Assembly (NCBI GenBank): GCA_024516035.1
Contig: CM044955.1
Span: forward strand, 53,890,948 to 53,954,947
Direction of reading: 5' to 3'
DNA length: 64,000 nucleotides
Source: Bactericera cockerelli
Taxonomy: Eukaryota; Arthropoda; Insecta; Hemiptera; Triozidae
Part shown: positions 1-9,999 of the stretch, in pieces
Numbering within the stretch: the stretch's first letter is position 1
Layout: each line of letters begins with the position of its first letter
The notes under the pieces: generated by a model
What the model was told of the DNA's origin: nothing
Database searches by the model: none
Seen by the model: only the letters and a program-made list of their open reading frames with translations
Program-made: the position numbers and the translations under genes

Positions 1-640
1 AATTCGTATTTTCGCGTATTGTCCCGACTTCGGGAACAATTAGTTGGGAGGTCTGTAATTTTTCCAGGTGTCTTATAAGGTCACATTATTCATTTGTAAG
101 TAGGTACTGTAGATGTACAGTAAAATATTGCACACAATAAATATTGCTGTCAAAACACGCCGTCTACAACAAATCCATTTTGATCATAAGTTTATGAAGT
201 GCAGGCAGGGACAGAAAAACTTGCTTTGTTTAGACAGACAGGCCTGACGAGGGGCAATGTTGACAAAGTCCGTACTGATTCTGTCCTATTTCTTTCTTCA
301 CTGACTATTTTTACTAGCTAAGGAATCCAATTATTGTATTATCAATAAATTTATAATACAGCAGATAAAAAAATCCTATTTTTGACTAATACAATTATAA
401 ATAAATCCGTCTCTAATCAGTATAAACTCAGTATAAACAGAAAAGTGAGAAGTTGTACTAGATGTACATGAATATCAGATCTAGGTGTTAAGAGAAGTTA
501 AGCAAAAAACAATATAAATACTCAAAACGGGAAAAAAAAAACAAATTTTGCAACAATCAACTTATACTGCACGGACTAAAGGCAACGGACTTCTGTTTGT
601 AGACTGTTTCCTCTTAGGGTTATCAGAGTCACCTCTGTCA
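1..640. other. Non-coding AT-rich stretch, no gene seen
   Basis: I see no coding pattern, tRNA-like box or clear repeat here. It lies downstream of the minus-strand myosin gene and its satellite. Confidence 0.5.
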
Positions 641-659
641 CAAAGTTAAGAGAGTCTTC

Positions 660-1868
660 AATGTTTACAAACTAATATCAAGGTCACTCATGGATTCATC
701 GCCTTAGGTAAAGGTCAGAGTAAAGACCTCAGAGTACATTAAAAAAATCGAGTCTTTCACAGCCTTTTTTCTTTTGTAGCCTGTGGTCTGTGTTGTAACA
801 TAATAGCGGCAGCCGTTAGCTACGCCGAATTTTTCTGATGGTCCTTGGTTATACTGCCGGGGTAAAACTAAAAAGTCCCTTTACTGCCGCAGTCAAATAG
901 GTTTTATGCATTACATGTGTAAATTCATGTACATAAAGGTCACAGTGATCTCATTCCACCACAGAGTTGACCTCAGTGTATATATCAAGATCCCACGAAT
1001 GACCTCAGAGTATACAAAGGTCACGCCAAGGTCACTCCTGAATAAGGCGCCGCAGTTGGTCGACAAGTGTATATATCAAGGTCACACGAATGACCTCGAG
1101 AGTATACAAAGGTCACGCCAAGGTCACTCCTGTATAAGGCGCCGCAGTTGGTCGACAAGTGTATATATCAAGGTCACACGAATGACCTAATGTATACAAA
1201 GGTCACGCCAAGGTCACTCCTGTAGAAGGCGCCGCAATTGGTCGACAAGTGTATATATCAAGATCACACGAATGACCTCAGAGAATACAAAGGTCACGCC
1301 AAGGTCACTCCTGTAGAAGGCGCCGCAGTTGGTCGACAAGTGTATATATTAAGGTCACACGAATGACCTCCAGAGTATACAAAGGTCACGCCAGGGTCAC
1401 TCCTGTAGAAGGCGCCGCAGTTGGTCGACAAGTGTATATATCAAGGTCACACGAATGACCTCGAGAGTATACAAAGGTCACGCCAAGGTCACTCCTGTAT
1501 AAGGCGCCGCAGTTGGTCGACAAGTGTATATATCAAGGTCACACGAATGACCTCATGTATACAAAGGTCACGCCAAGGTCACTCCTGTAGAAGGCGCCGC
1601 AATTGGTCGACAAGTGTATATATCAAGATCACACGAATGACCTCAGAGAATACAAAGGTCACGCCAAGGTCACTCCTGTAGAAGGCGCCGCAGTTGGTCG
1701 ACAAGTGTATATATTAAGGTCACACGAATGACCTCCAGAGTATACAAAGGTCACTCCTGTAGAAGGCGCCGCAGTTGGTCGACAAGTGTATATATCAAGG
1801 TCACACGAATGACCTCTAGAGTATACAAAGGTCACGCCAAGGTCACTCCTGTAGAAGGCGCCGCAGTG
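660..1868. repeat. 91-bp satellite array with AGGTCA half-sites
   Basis: From about 950 the sequence is a tandem array of 90-92 bp monomers; GTCGAC landmarks fall at 1059, 1151, 1241, 1332, 1424, 1516, 1606, 1697, 1778 and 1870. Positions 660-760 hold degenerate copies. The spacing series 92, 90, 91, 92 repeats, so four monomers form a higher-order unit of 365 bp. Each monomer carries two AGGTCA half-sites as a direct repeat spaced by 5 and two as an inverted repeat spaced by 6. The monomer ending at 1778 lost 11 bp, which collapses the direct repeat. The array ends less than 20 bp beyond the myosin stop codon, so the 3' UTR must run into it. Confidence 0.95.
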
Positions 1869-1884
1869 CGTCGACGAGGCGCTG

Positions 1885-2080
1885 TCAGACTTTGATGGGC
1901 TGCGGCGTCTGCGCGAGCAGGTTGGGTGGAAGAACATACACGATGCCGTTGTTCGTGTCTTTCCGGAAGCTGGCGAGCTCGGTCTGGTCCGTGACCTCCA
2001 CGCGCAGCTGGCGAGACTTGTTGCCCAGCATGCACTGGAAGCGGGTGGACACGTTCACAGGGAGGTCTGAGCCACGCAGC
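1885..2080 (-). CDS. Myo1D: Myosin ID exon 14 (C-terminal end of tail, stop)
   Basis: Last coding exon. It opens after an AG acceptor with the third base of a Gln codon, encodes 64 residues, and ends in TGA at 1885-1887. It corresponds to the end of the myosin I TH1 (basic, lipid-binding) tail domain, with residues such as LPVNVSTRF and ELASFRKDTNNGIVYVLP. A TH1-only tail with no SH3 domain is the short-tailed class I arrangement. Phase agrees with exon 13. Confidence 0.85.
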
Positions 2081-2164
2081 CTGGACATGACATGATGGTT
2101 GAAAAAAAAAAATGGTTTTTATATAAGAAAACAAACCACCACAAATCACAAAATTGAAAATAAT

Positions 2165-2272
2165 TAAGCCATCTTAATTTCCGGTAGAATAATAATAATA
2201 AGCCCCAAAATCACCCAGCCATCTTAATTTCCGGTATAATAATAATAATAATAATAAGCCCCAAAATCACCC
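2165..2272. repeat. 55-bp tandem duplication with AAT microsatellite
   Basis: Two adjacent copies share the flank AAGCCATCTTAATTTCCGGT and the tail AAGCCCCAAAATCACCCA and differ in the number of AAT units. Confidence 0.8.
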
Positions 2273-2493
2273 AATTTGGCCAAGGGCATTTATTTACAGA
2301 TGAACTGCAAATGTTTATTGATATTATTGAGTCAACTCTGAGGTTACAATACAATACAAAGAAAAATACAATTCAGAATATGAAGTGCAATATAATTATA
2401 TAATACAATACAAGCATGTACTGTTTTTCTTAGATTTTTTATACTTTTAACTTTCGACTTTTAACTTTCTCTCTCCTTGTCTTGCTCTCTCTT

Positions 2494-2675
2494 TTCCTGG
2501 TAGCTCAGTGGTAAATCCAGACGTCGTGGGTTCGAAACTCAGATGGACATGACAAGTTTTCCTCCCGTTTGGGATTTTTACCACATAATAATACGTCTTG
2601 GGCTTACTGCTGGAATAATGGGACTTAATAGTCCTAATCGGGCAGTATAAATGAGTCGACATTATTATTATTATC
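2494..2675 (+). repeat. SINE family A copy (head decayed)
   Basis: tRNA-derived SINE. Pol III A box (TAGCTCAGTGGTAAA) and B box (GGGTTCGAAAC) are followed by the family tail with ACCACATAATAATA, a TAGTCC hairpin and GGGCAGTATAAAT, ending in ATT repeats. Part of the anticodon-arm region is missing. Confidence 0.85.
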
Positions 2676-2894
2676 TTAGCACGAGATGCGCAACTGCGCA
2701 GTTCATACCTTAGGTTTTCATTAAATTATTGTTTAGTTTTTGGACTTCAGATAGCTGTCAGAACTAAATCTCTGTGTGAGATAGTTTTTTAATACTTATT
2801 TCTTACAAGAAGTAAATAAATAATTTTTCCTAGGGTTTTGATGGAAACATGTCCGAAATAATGACACTTCTCGAAAAGTCACTGGTAATAGAAG

Positions 2895-3150
2895 TCACCG
2901 TGTCTGAGTGAGTTAGCATGCTAGGCATTGCACGCACGGTGACCTGGGTTCGATCCCCAGCGGAGCAGGATTTTTTGCTCTGTACTTCGATGTTCGGGGT
3001 CTACCCATACCTCGTGAGGAAAAATGAGTAGCTGCTTTAATGTGAGCAGCGACCAGTGGCGGAATTATAGGCAAAAATAAGTTATTGGGATATTAAAGTA
3101 ACAAAAAGTCCTATAATTCTACGCTATCCAATAAAATTGTGATATAATAA
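2895..3150 (+). repeat. SINE family E copy
   Basis: tRNA-like head (TGAGTTAGCATGCTAGGCATTG, then GGGTTCGATCC) followed by the family tail with CTCGTGAGGAAAAATGAG and a GCAGCGACCAGTGGC block. It forms an inverted pair with the next element. Confidence 0.85.
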
Positions 3151-3151
3151 T

Positions 3152-3435
3152 AATGCTTTTTCTTTGTGTTATTATGTCACAATTTTAGTGGGTAGCGCGG
3201 AATCATAGGACTTTACCGCTTTAATTTACAATATCCTGTATTATTTTTTGCCTATGATTCTGCCACTGGTCGCTGCTTCACATCAAAGCTGCTACTCATT
3301 TTTCCTCACGAGGTATGAGTGGACCCCGAACATCCAAGTACAGAGCAGAAAAATTCCTACACCACTGGGGATCGAACCCAGGTCACCATGTGTTCAATGC
3401 CTAGCGCGCTAACTCCCTCTGCCATGGTGACTTCC
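3152..3435 (-). repeat. SINE family E copy, inverted relative to its neighbour
   Basis: The same family as 2895-3150 in the opposite orientation, starting 1-2 bp after it tail to tail. In the myosin pre-mRNA the pair could fold into a hairpin of about 250 bp. Confidence 0.85.
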
Positions 3436-3489
3436 TGACATTTTAATATAATAACACAAGTAAACTCATTTATTTATTTATTAACTCAC

Positions 3490-3776
3490 TGGTAATATCT
3501 CGAGGCGAGCACCCCCACCAGCTCCCCCACCCGATCTTCGCTACTGATGATGGTGAACACGAGGTCATTGCCCTTGTTGTTGTGAATGACCAGCAGCTGG
3601 TCGGAGCCCGGACTCACGCTCAGTCCGGTCATCTCGGTGAGCGACATGCCGCGCCGCATCGGCTTGAACTTGGCGCCCGAGTCCAGCTTGTACAGCGCGT
3701 AGTCGGTCACCAGGAGACACCGGTCGGCGCACCGGTGGAACTTGTTCGTCTTGCGCACGAAACCCGAGAACATGAC
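3490..3776 (-). CDS. Myo1D: Myosin ID exon 13 (TH1 tail)
   Basis: Bounded by AG acceptor and GTGAGT donor. It encodes 95 residues of the TH1 tail, including VMFSGFVRK, LLVTDYALYKLD, LTGLSVSPGSDQLLV-type residues and DRVGELVGVLA, all typical of the myosin ID/Myo31DF tail. TH1 domains bind acidic phospholipids and attach the motor to membranes. It starts in phase 0 and ends with two bases of a split Gln codon completed by exon 14. Confidence 0.9.
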
Positions 3777-3880
3777 CTGGGCGGGAGATTTTTCAGTTTA
3801 GTATTTCTAACATTTTAGGATGGGCGGGGTTACAATGACAATTATATCACAAAATTGAAAATAATTAAGCCATCTTAATT

Positions 3881-4075
3881 CCCGGTAGCTCAGTGGTAAA
3901 GGCGGCACTCTGTGAATCCAGAGATTCCAGAGGTCGTGGGTTTGAAACCCATTCGGGACATGACAAGTTATCATCCCATTTGGGATTTTCACCACATAAT
4001 AATATGTCTTGGGCTTACTGCTGGAATAATGGGACTAGTCCATATCGGGCAGTATAAATAAGGCAATATTATTAA
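3881..4075 (+). repeat. SINE family A copy
   Basis: Full tRNA-like head with A and B boxes, the CCAGAGATTCCAGAGGTCGT arm, the ACCACATAATAATATG block and an ATT-rich 3' end. Confidence 0.9.
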
Positions 4076-4139
4076 TATTTATGTACAGAATTGCAACGAG
4101 CCTAGGGCAGTCTCCTCTGCCATCAATTCGTCCTTTCGC

Positions 4140-4310
4140 CACTTAAAAGATTAGAGGTTCGGTGGAAGAGAAAGCCACAGGCTTTAACCTCGCCCCTTGG
4201 TTCACTACATATTCTATTCTATTGTGTTTTTTTATTTTGTTGAATGTATTTTGTTGTTTTGTTGAATGTATCATATAGTTGACCAATGAAGTGTTAAATA
4301 ATAATAATAA
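4140..4310 (+). repeat. Tail-only retroposon (family H)
   Basis: Carries the GGTGGAAGAG lead, a 6-3-6 hairpin AAAGCC-ACA-GGCTTT, the TAACCTCGCCC block and a T-rich stretch ending in AAT repeats. It is one of many 5'-truncated elements with this tail. Confidence 0.7.
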
Positions 4311-4321
4311 TAGAGACTCAC

Positions 4322-4351
4322 CACATTGAACTGGTCGCTATGCTTGAGGAA
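4322..4351 (-). repeat. Partial copy of exon 12 3' end plus donor
   Basis: About 30 nt matching the last bases of exon 12, with their own GTGAGT donor, lie 49 bp downstream (in transcript sense) of the true exon end. 49 is not a multiple of 3, so using the distal donor would shift the frame. Confidence 0.85.
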
Positions 4352-4370
4352 CTGAAGACTAAAGACTCAC

Positions 4371-4525
4371 CACATTGAACTGGTCGCTATGCTTGAGAGA
4401 CTCCACGGCAGCATTGTAGATAATGTAGTTGCTGTTCTCCTGGGGCAGAGACAGGTAGTCTCCCTTCCACATTCTGTCCGCCCCCCAGCTCCCCCTCTTG
4501 CCCTCAGGGCGATGGCTGCCGACAT
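4371..4525 (-). CDS. Myo1D: Myosin ID exon 12 (TH1 tail, apparent 1-base deletion)
   Basis: Encodes the start of the TH1 region, with WGADRMWKGDYL and QENSNYIIYN as family-typical residues. The neighbouring exons demand a phase 0 to phase 0 exon, but the acceptor at 4526-4527 gives 155 nt. The first eight codons read sensibly in one frame (SAAIAL) and the rest in another, with the break near a GGG run at about 4503-4506. An alternative AG acceptor giving a start at 4502 yields a 132-nt in-frame exon without those residues. So this is a one-base indel (real or assembly error) or an acceptor shift. Confidence 0.75.
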
Positions 4526-5117
4526 CTAGACACACGATATGATGCTCATTAACCCTCCCATGGTAACATAAATTAATGGACACATTGGGTAACATTGGGT
4601 CTGACAGACCCACCTACTCAAAAATATTAATTTTGGAAAAACAAAATGATTACAAACAAAATAATTGTTTGAACATAAATTTTATTAAGAACTTGAGTTT
4701 CAAAGACAAGAACAATTTTTGGGAATATTTTGCTCCCATTCACATTATTTCTTAAATTATTTCGACAAGAATATTTTCCTTCCAATTAAAGGTGGGTAGA
4801 TTAGTTTTTACCCTTGCAACTGAAACAGCAGGTACTAGAAGCGTCATGACGCCCCACCTACCCCAGAGCGCGGTATAAACCAAATGGCGTCAACAAGCAG
4901 GCGAGACCCAGATGTTACCATGCTAAGGTTAATGTCAATATAACTTAGTACTCCAACAACTTTCCAAATTCAAAAAGTAACTTCCACAATATTCCACATA
5001 TTTTTTTTAAAATCAAAAGCGTCCGATAAGATGGTCATTCATCAAGTTTGAAATCGAAAAAGTAAGAATAAAAATAATAATAATATTTGACTAGGTTTTT
5101 TTATTTATTTTTTATTA
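4526..5117. other. Intron sequence, no feature recognised
   Basis: AT-rich intron of the myosin gene. I see no gene or identifiable repeat. Confidence 0.5.
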
Positions 5118-5341
5118 GAGTTTAACGTCGTTTTTCAACTGCATGGTCAAATGGTCATACACGACGGGGGTTTAACCTGCATTCGCAGGAAACTTACAAA
5201 CCTGCTACCCACATTGACCTCACCCAGCCTGGGTTGGGCCGGAATGTCAGCATCACGAAGTCTTCACCTCGCTGGACGTTGCTTAACTTCGGTGATCCTA
5301 CGAGAACCGGTGCATTCAACGCGCCATCGACGCTGGCTGAC
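5118..5341 (-). repeat. 5S rRNA-derived SINE (family F)
   Basis: Reverse orientation. The head resembles 5S rRNA (ATCACCGAAGTTAAGCAACG-like region), followed by a core with AGGCTGGGTGAGG and GGAGGGTAAAACC. Confidence 0.85.
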
Positions 5342-5895
5342 TAGGTTTGTCATGTGGACTATCATTCTCTCAGGAGAGCTATGCTTAAGTGAATAATCTA
5401 AAGATCGATAAGGAGTCTCTTTATTTCATCATTTTTTGGAGACATTATTAAGTGGCCAAGTTCTCAAACGATGAGAAAAAATTCAAGCATTGGGTGGGAA
5501 CATCCCACCAATGCATGTGTATTCCATTACTACGTTGGCATTATTAGCACCGCCCTTGATCAAGTTTTGTTTTCTTAATTTTAATATCTATGTATGTATG
5601 TATACTTTATTGTATACAGGGTGGACCAAAAAAACGTTGACATTCTATGTCATTTGTAAATAAAACTTGATCCAACATGTTTAATAATACTTCAGTAGAC
5701 GTGTTGGATCCTATGTGGTCATATTAGTGGACGCCTGTTCCTTGCACGTAGGTGACCTGGGTTCGAATCCTGGCTGACTCGATTTTTTTCTACTGTGAAT
5801 TTGGAACATAGGTTTTCAATTTTTCAATTTTTCACTTTTTTGTTGTTGTTGATGAAAACCACTAAAAACTACTAGAGATTTAAGAGAAGCTGTAC
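5342..5895. other. Intron sequence with a lone B-box remnant
   Basis: Mostly AT-rich intron. Near 5736-5782 a GGTGACCTGGGTTCGAATCC block looks like the B-box part of a family E SINE. Nothing else is recognised. Confidence 0.5.
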
Positions 5896-6061
5896 CTTCA
5901 GTCTTAGTTGTGGCCACTCGGATCGCGGGAAGGGACTCAGAATCATGGCAGCTCGCCACCTGTCAAACAGAATCCGTAGGGAGGGAACTATATGCCGCGT
6001 GGTTACGCTTGGGTCCGGCCATCTGATGCTCTTGCCATAGTCCCGGCTGTTCTTGGCATGT
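5896..6061 (-). CDS. Myo1D: Myosin ID exon 11 (post-IQ / TH1 start)
   Basis: Splice sites AG and GTACAG. It encodes 55 residues including HAKNSRDYGKSIRWP and PRSEWPQLRLK, strongly characteristic of the myosin ID tail just after the IQ region. It completes a Lys codon begun in exon 10 and ends in phase 0. Confidence 0.9.
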
Positions 6062-6110
6062 CTGGAACAGAACCACAAGTAACAATCACATTACATCACA
6101 TTATTTGGTG

Positions 6111-6312
6111 TCCCGGTAGCTCAGTGGTAAAGGCGGAACTCTGTGAATCCAGAGGTTCCAGAGGTCGTGGGTTCGAAACCCAGGCGGGACATGACAAGTT
6201 ATCCTCCCATTTGCGATTTTTACCACATAATAATATGTCTTGGGCTTACTGCTGGAATAATGGGACTATAATAGTCCTAATCGGGCAGTATAAATAAGAC
6301 GATATTATTATT
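6111..6312 (+). repeat. SINE family A copy
   Basis: Complete tRNA-like head and tail, with a hairpin around GGGACTATAATAGTCC and a final ATT run. Confidence 0.9.
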
Positions 6313-6419
6313 ATTTCTGGGGGGGTCTTTTCCTAAAATTTGTTGTAGATATTTACAGTTGTTTTGTAATCCGGGGCGAAGTTCATGACTTATGCAATTA
6401 GGCATTATCTGATACTTAG

Positions 6420-6712
6420 TTATAATAATGCTTTTTCTTTGTGTTATAATGTCACAATTTTAGTGGGTAGCGCAGAATCATAGGACTTCAGCACTTAAAT
6501 TTACAATATATTGTATTTTTATGCATATGATTCTGCCACTGGTCGCTGCTTCATATCAAAGCAGCTACTCATTTTTCCTCACGAGGTATGATTGGACACC
6601 GAACATCCAAGTACAGAGCAGAAAAAATCCTACCCAGCTGGGAATTGAACCCAAGTCACCATGCGTGCAATGCCTAGCGCGCTAACTCACTCTGCCACAG
6701 TCTGATACCTAG
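6420..6712 (-). repeat. SINE family E copy
   Basis: Reverse-oriented copy with the CTCACGAGGTATGA block and a GTTAGCGCGCTAGGCATTG-like head. Confidence 0.85.
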
Positions 6713-7052
6713 TTCTGATCTTATTCAATGTCTGTTCATGGCAGTACTAAGAGGCAATGTAGCCTGTGTCGAGGGTACATTGCTCCGTTTTGACCATTTA
6801 TTAGAAATTTTCGACTCGTTAATAATGTTCGAGACTTAAAAAAAAAACTTTTCCGTCCACTTTGAGTTAGAGAATTTTTTAATTTTCCATTAATTAAAAC
6901 AGTTCTTACTTTCCATACTTTAAAAAAAGAAAAAGGTAGGTTTTTTTTTAAATGTTATTTTTTAAAGTATTTTTCTGCAACTTTGTTGCGAATTTTTTTG
7001 TACGATGAGTGTTTATTACTCGTAAATTAAAAAAAAAGGAACAAAAGCTCAC

Positions 7053-7219
7053 TTGAATTTCTGACTCATCTGGGTGAAGTAGGTTTTCATCTTGTATCTC
7101 CGGTAGTACATCATGATAGCGAGAGCCGCCCTCATCTTCTTGTACCTCTGCCGACACATGGCGCCCCGCCACTGCTTCTGTAGGAGCGTCACTATACCCG
7201 GGATCAGCTCGGCCCTCAT
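7053..7219 (-). CDS. Myo1D: Myosin ID exon 10 (IQ motifs)
   Basis: Encodes the lever-arm region. IVTLLQKQWRGAMCRQRYKKM is an IQ motif of the form IQxxxRGxxxR, and a second, weaker one follows (ALAIMMYYRRYKMK). These helices bind calmodulin-type light chains. The exon starts at an ATG codon after an AG acceptor and ends two bases into a Lys codon completed in exon 11. Confidence 0.9.
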
Positions 7220-7504
7220 CTGTGATAATAATTGGAATTTTTACACAAAAGAAGCATCATTATTTTATTAGGTAACAGGAAGACTTTGAACAACGCAACA
7301 AACTTTTGAATAGTAAATGTGCACTATCACATCTATTGAAGGTTGTATATTTGATCCATGGCACTGACATGTGGTAGAGTTCCAAGTATGCAGGCAGCAT
7401 TGCCGCGTTGAATCCCTATGGATATTCTCTGCAACAAGATTTCTTTGGCGCTTTTAGTGCCAGTGGCACGGATCAAATTATAATTGGAATTAATTCTGGG
7501 TCTA

Positions 7505-7745
7505 TGAGATCAAACACTTCGGCCGAGGTGTGAAGAACCACTTATACAGAGAAAGAGACAACGCGGAAGAGGGTAAAGTTAGTTCCCGTGTACTTTCAGA
7601 CAGAGCCAAGTTTAATATGATTTTCAAAAAGTTCATTTCTTATTACTTATTACAAATCAAACACCTCGGCCGAGGTGTGAAGAACGCCCTATACAAAGAG
7701 ACAGCCCGGCAGAGTGTAAGGTATACATAGGTACAGAAAGTTTTT
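7505..7745. repeat. Interspersed repeat with 16-bp palindrome
   Basis: Two diverged direct copies, each around a CACCTCGGCCGAGGTG-type palindrome followed by TGAAGAACG and a GAGACA...CGG.AGAG stretch. A third copy lies at 18034-18105. Confidence 0.7.
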
Positions 7746-7789
7746 CTTTCGGTGGTCTAGTCCCCCATCACGAATGTGATTCACACAAA

Positions 7790-7995
7790 TATGATAACCT
7801 AAACTTAAACAAGGGTTTGGTGAAAGAGATTGCCACAGGCAATAACCCCGCCCTTTAGGTGGGGCTTTAGCTGCTTTCTCTTTTTTGTTCTTGTTTCTTT
7901 GCTTAATCTATTTAATTTTCTTTTTTAATTTCATTGTATTTTACTGTATTTATTTTTGTTCTACCTAATAAAGCTTAGTATAATAATAATAAAGA
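7790..7995 (+). repeat. Tail-only retroposon (family H)
   Basis: Hairpin ATTGCC-ACA-GGCAAT, TAACCCCGCCC block, T-rich stretch, CTAATAAAGC polyadenylation-like signal and terminal AAT repeats. Confidence 0.8.
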
Positions 7996-8202
7996 AAAGA
8001 AAGCCCCGCCCCACCTTATGCTCACTACAACCATCACGCAGCTATGTTTGTCCTCTCTACAGCTTATGAAGATGTTTCAGAAACCTCAAATTATTATGAT
8101 CATATCTATGTTTGCTATGTTAGCCCATAGATATTGTATGTACCATTTAAATAAATGAGAAAATATAAAAAAAAATAATAATAATAATTAACTATAACTT
8201 AC

Positions 8203-8362
8203 GTTTTCCAGGGCGAACAGCGTGTTGGGGGAGCGGATGAAGACCTTGGTCTTGCCATACTTGACGTCATGGGCGAAGCCCTTCTCTTCTATCAGGACTC
8301 GGGTGCCGTCCTTGTCTGAGCCTCGGTAGTTGGGCCACGTGAACTCGGAAATCATCTTGTAC
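8203..8362 (-). CDS. Myo1D: Myosin ID exon 9 (converter)
   Basis: Encodes the end of the motor: RYKMISEFTWPNY, then GTRVLIEEKGF and YGKTKVFIRSPNTLFALE, which is the converter domain leading into the lever arm. Boundaries are AG at 8363-8364 and GTAAGT after 8203. It starts with the last base of an Arg codon from exon 8. Confidence 0.92.
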
Positions 8363-8444
8363 CTGCGATTCAATACAAGTTATTTATTACAAATATTTAT
8401 TTATTTAATACATGACAAGTAAATGGTTCAAATATATATAACAA

Positions 8445-8630
8445 TAGTTAAGTGGCAGAGAATGCCTAAGGCATTAACTTCGCCCCGGATTACAATACAT
8501 TGTACATTTAAATTTAAATATTTTTTTTCTATATCTTTTTTTGTAAATATTGTTATTTTTTTATCTTTGTGAATAGTTTATTGTTGTTTGTATTGTATAA
8601 AAAATAAAGTGTAAATAAATAAATAAAAAA
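8445..8630 (+). repeat. Tail-only retroposon (family H)
   Basis: Hairpin AATGCC-TAA-GGCATT followed by TAACTTCGCCCC, a T-rich stretch, AATAAAGTGTAAA and AAAT repeats. Confidence 0.8.
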
Positions 8631-8939
8631 TGACGGTTTACATAATTCATAATATTTTTCACTGAACTTCTGCTAGTTTCTTTTGGCTGTCGTCATCCCA
8701 CACTAAGGGCCACACCTATGAAGTATGGTCCTTGTGTCGAGGGAAATGATGATGCATTATTATGAATGGTGGTCTAAAGAGAAATACTCTGTTGGCATAA
8801 TGGGACAACCTGTCTTGAGCTGACAGTCTAAATAAAGCACTACTTATACTTTATTTATGTATAAACAATTGGACCAAGCTTTATTTACATTTTTTTATAT
8901 ATACAATGAACATGGTGACGAGTTGTAAAATAAATATAA

Positions 8940-8990
8940 ACAAAGCCTGATCAAGGGTGGTGATAATGCCTTCGGCATTCTCTTCATTCA
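8940..8990 (+). repeat. Fragment of family H tail hairpin
   Basis: AATGCC-TTC-GGCATT stem-loop in a short decayed context next to exon 8. Confidence 0.5.
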
Positions 8991-9003
8991 TACTTATACT
9001 CAC

Positions 9004-9248
9004 CGCTTCAGGAATCGATCGTACGGCTGTCGGTGCGCGAAGCCGGCCCGCCGCACTCTCACATTCTCCAGCAGGCCCAGGTATCGAACCTGGTGTTCCA
9101 CGCGCTGGTAGTCCAGGCTGACCGCGGACTTCTCCTCATTGGGCTTGATGCAGCGGACGTAGTGGGGCTCCTTGGATTCGAGTGAGCGCACCAGGGAGAT
9201 GATGGAGTTGCGGAACAGCGCGCCCGCGGTGAGGGGGCGCTTGGTGGT
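9004..9248 (-). CDS. Myo1D: Myosin ID exon 8 (motor, SH1 helix region)
   Basis: Contains [27 protein letters not shown] (the actin-binding/relay strand signature) and [19 protein letters not shown] (SH1 region), all hallmark myosin I motor motifs. Phase 0 start; ends two bases into an Arg codon. Confidence 0.95.
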
Positions 9249-9405
9249 CTGGAATAATAATAATAATCTTAATAATAATAAAAAAATTCTTCTCTCAACA
9301 CAGTTTTTTTTAACTTTGAAAAAGGGTACCATTAAATCATTTAAAATCTCTATCATATTATAATTGTAATAAATAAATGGAAAATTAAAAAAAATAAAAA
9401 AAATA

Positions 9406-9590
9406 ACCGTGCATTGGTAGTCAAGTGGTCAAGGCGCTAGTCTGGTAATCCAGGTAGCGTAATCAGTATCAGTATAAACAGATTCGTTTGTTCGAATCCC
9501 ACCCAATATATGGATTTTTCTTCATTTGAGTCGGTGACCTGAGAGTTGGGTGGTAGTCCTGATACAGACATGTCCTTGTTTTATCTTTCC
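9406..9590 (+). repeat. SINE family C copy
   Basis: tRNA-like head (GGTAGTCAAGTGGTCAAGGCG, then TTCGAATCCCACCC) and family tail. A short stretch is inserted between the anticodon-arm region and the B box. Confidence 0.8.
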
Positions 9591-9625
9591 AACAGACAGA
9601 CAAGCAAACAAACGCACAAACTTAC

Positions 9626-9898
9626 CTTGTTGATATCCTGAGCGCCTTCGGGCCACATACTGGCGATCACCGAGTTGGAACTCGAGTACAGGAGCCGCTT
9701 GAAGTCCTGATACAGGGTGTCCTTGTTCTTGTCCATGAACCCGTGTACGGTGTAGACCACGTCGCCCGCGTAGTGCCGGATCTTGAACTGGGTCTTGTGA
9801 GCCAGATCCTTGTCGAGACTCTGAGTCTGGCGGGAGGAGAAGTGGGGGTGGGAGGCGAGCTGCCGCTCCATGGCTTCCAGCAGGAGTTCGTCCGTCAC
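9626..9898 (-). CDS. Myo1D: Myosin ID exon 7 (motor, lower 50K)
   Basis: Exactly 91 codons in phase 0. Motifs include VTDELLLEAMERQLASHPHF, FKIRHYAGDVVYTVHGF and DKNKDTLYQDFKRLLYSSSN, the conserved HYAG.V.Y...GF.DKN.D core of the lower 50K domain. Confidence 0.95.
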
Positions 9899-9999
9899 CT
9901 GGGGGGGAGGGGGGGGAGGGGGTGCACTATTAGTATCAACAGCTCAACTCTCGGTAAACACAAAGGGTTGGGTGGAAGAGATTGCCATAGGCAATAACG

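Noticed and set aside
906..1681. Two open frames of 86-94 codons in the satellite
   Set aside because: They are repetitive translations of the 91-bp satellite in a non-preserved frame.
3881..3965. tRNA gene candidates in the SINE heads
   Set aside because: A and B boxes are present, but the acceptor stems do not close and the same sequence recurs with long SINE tails.
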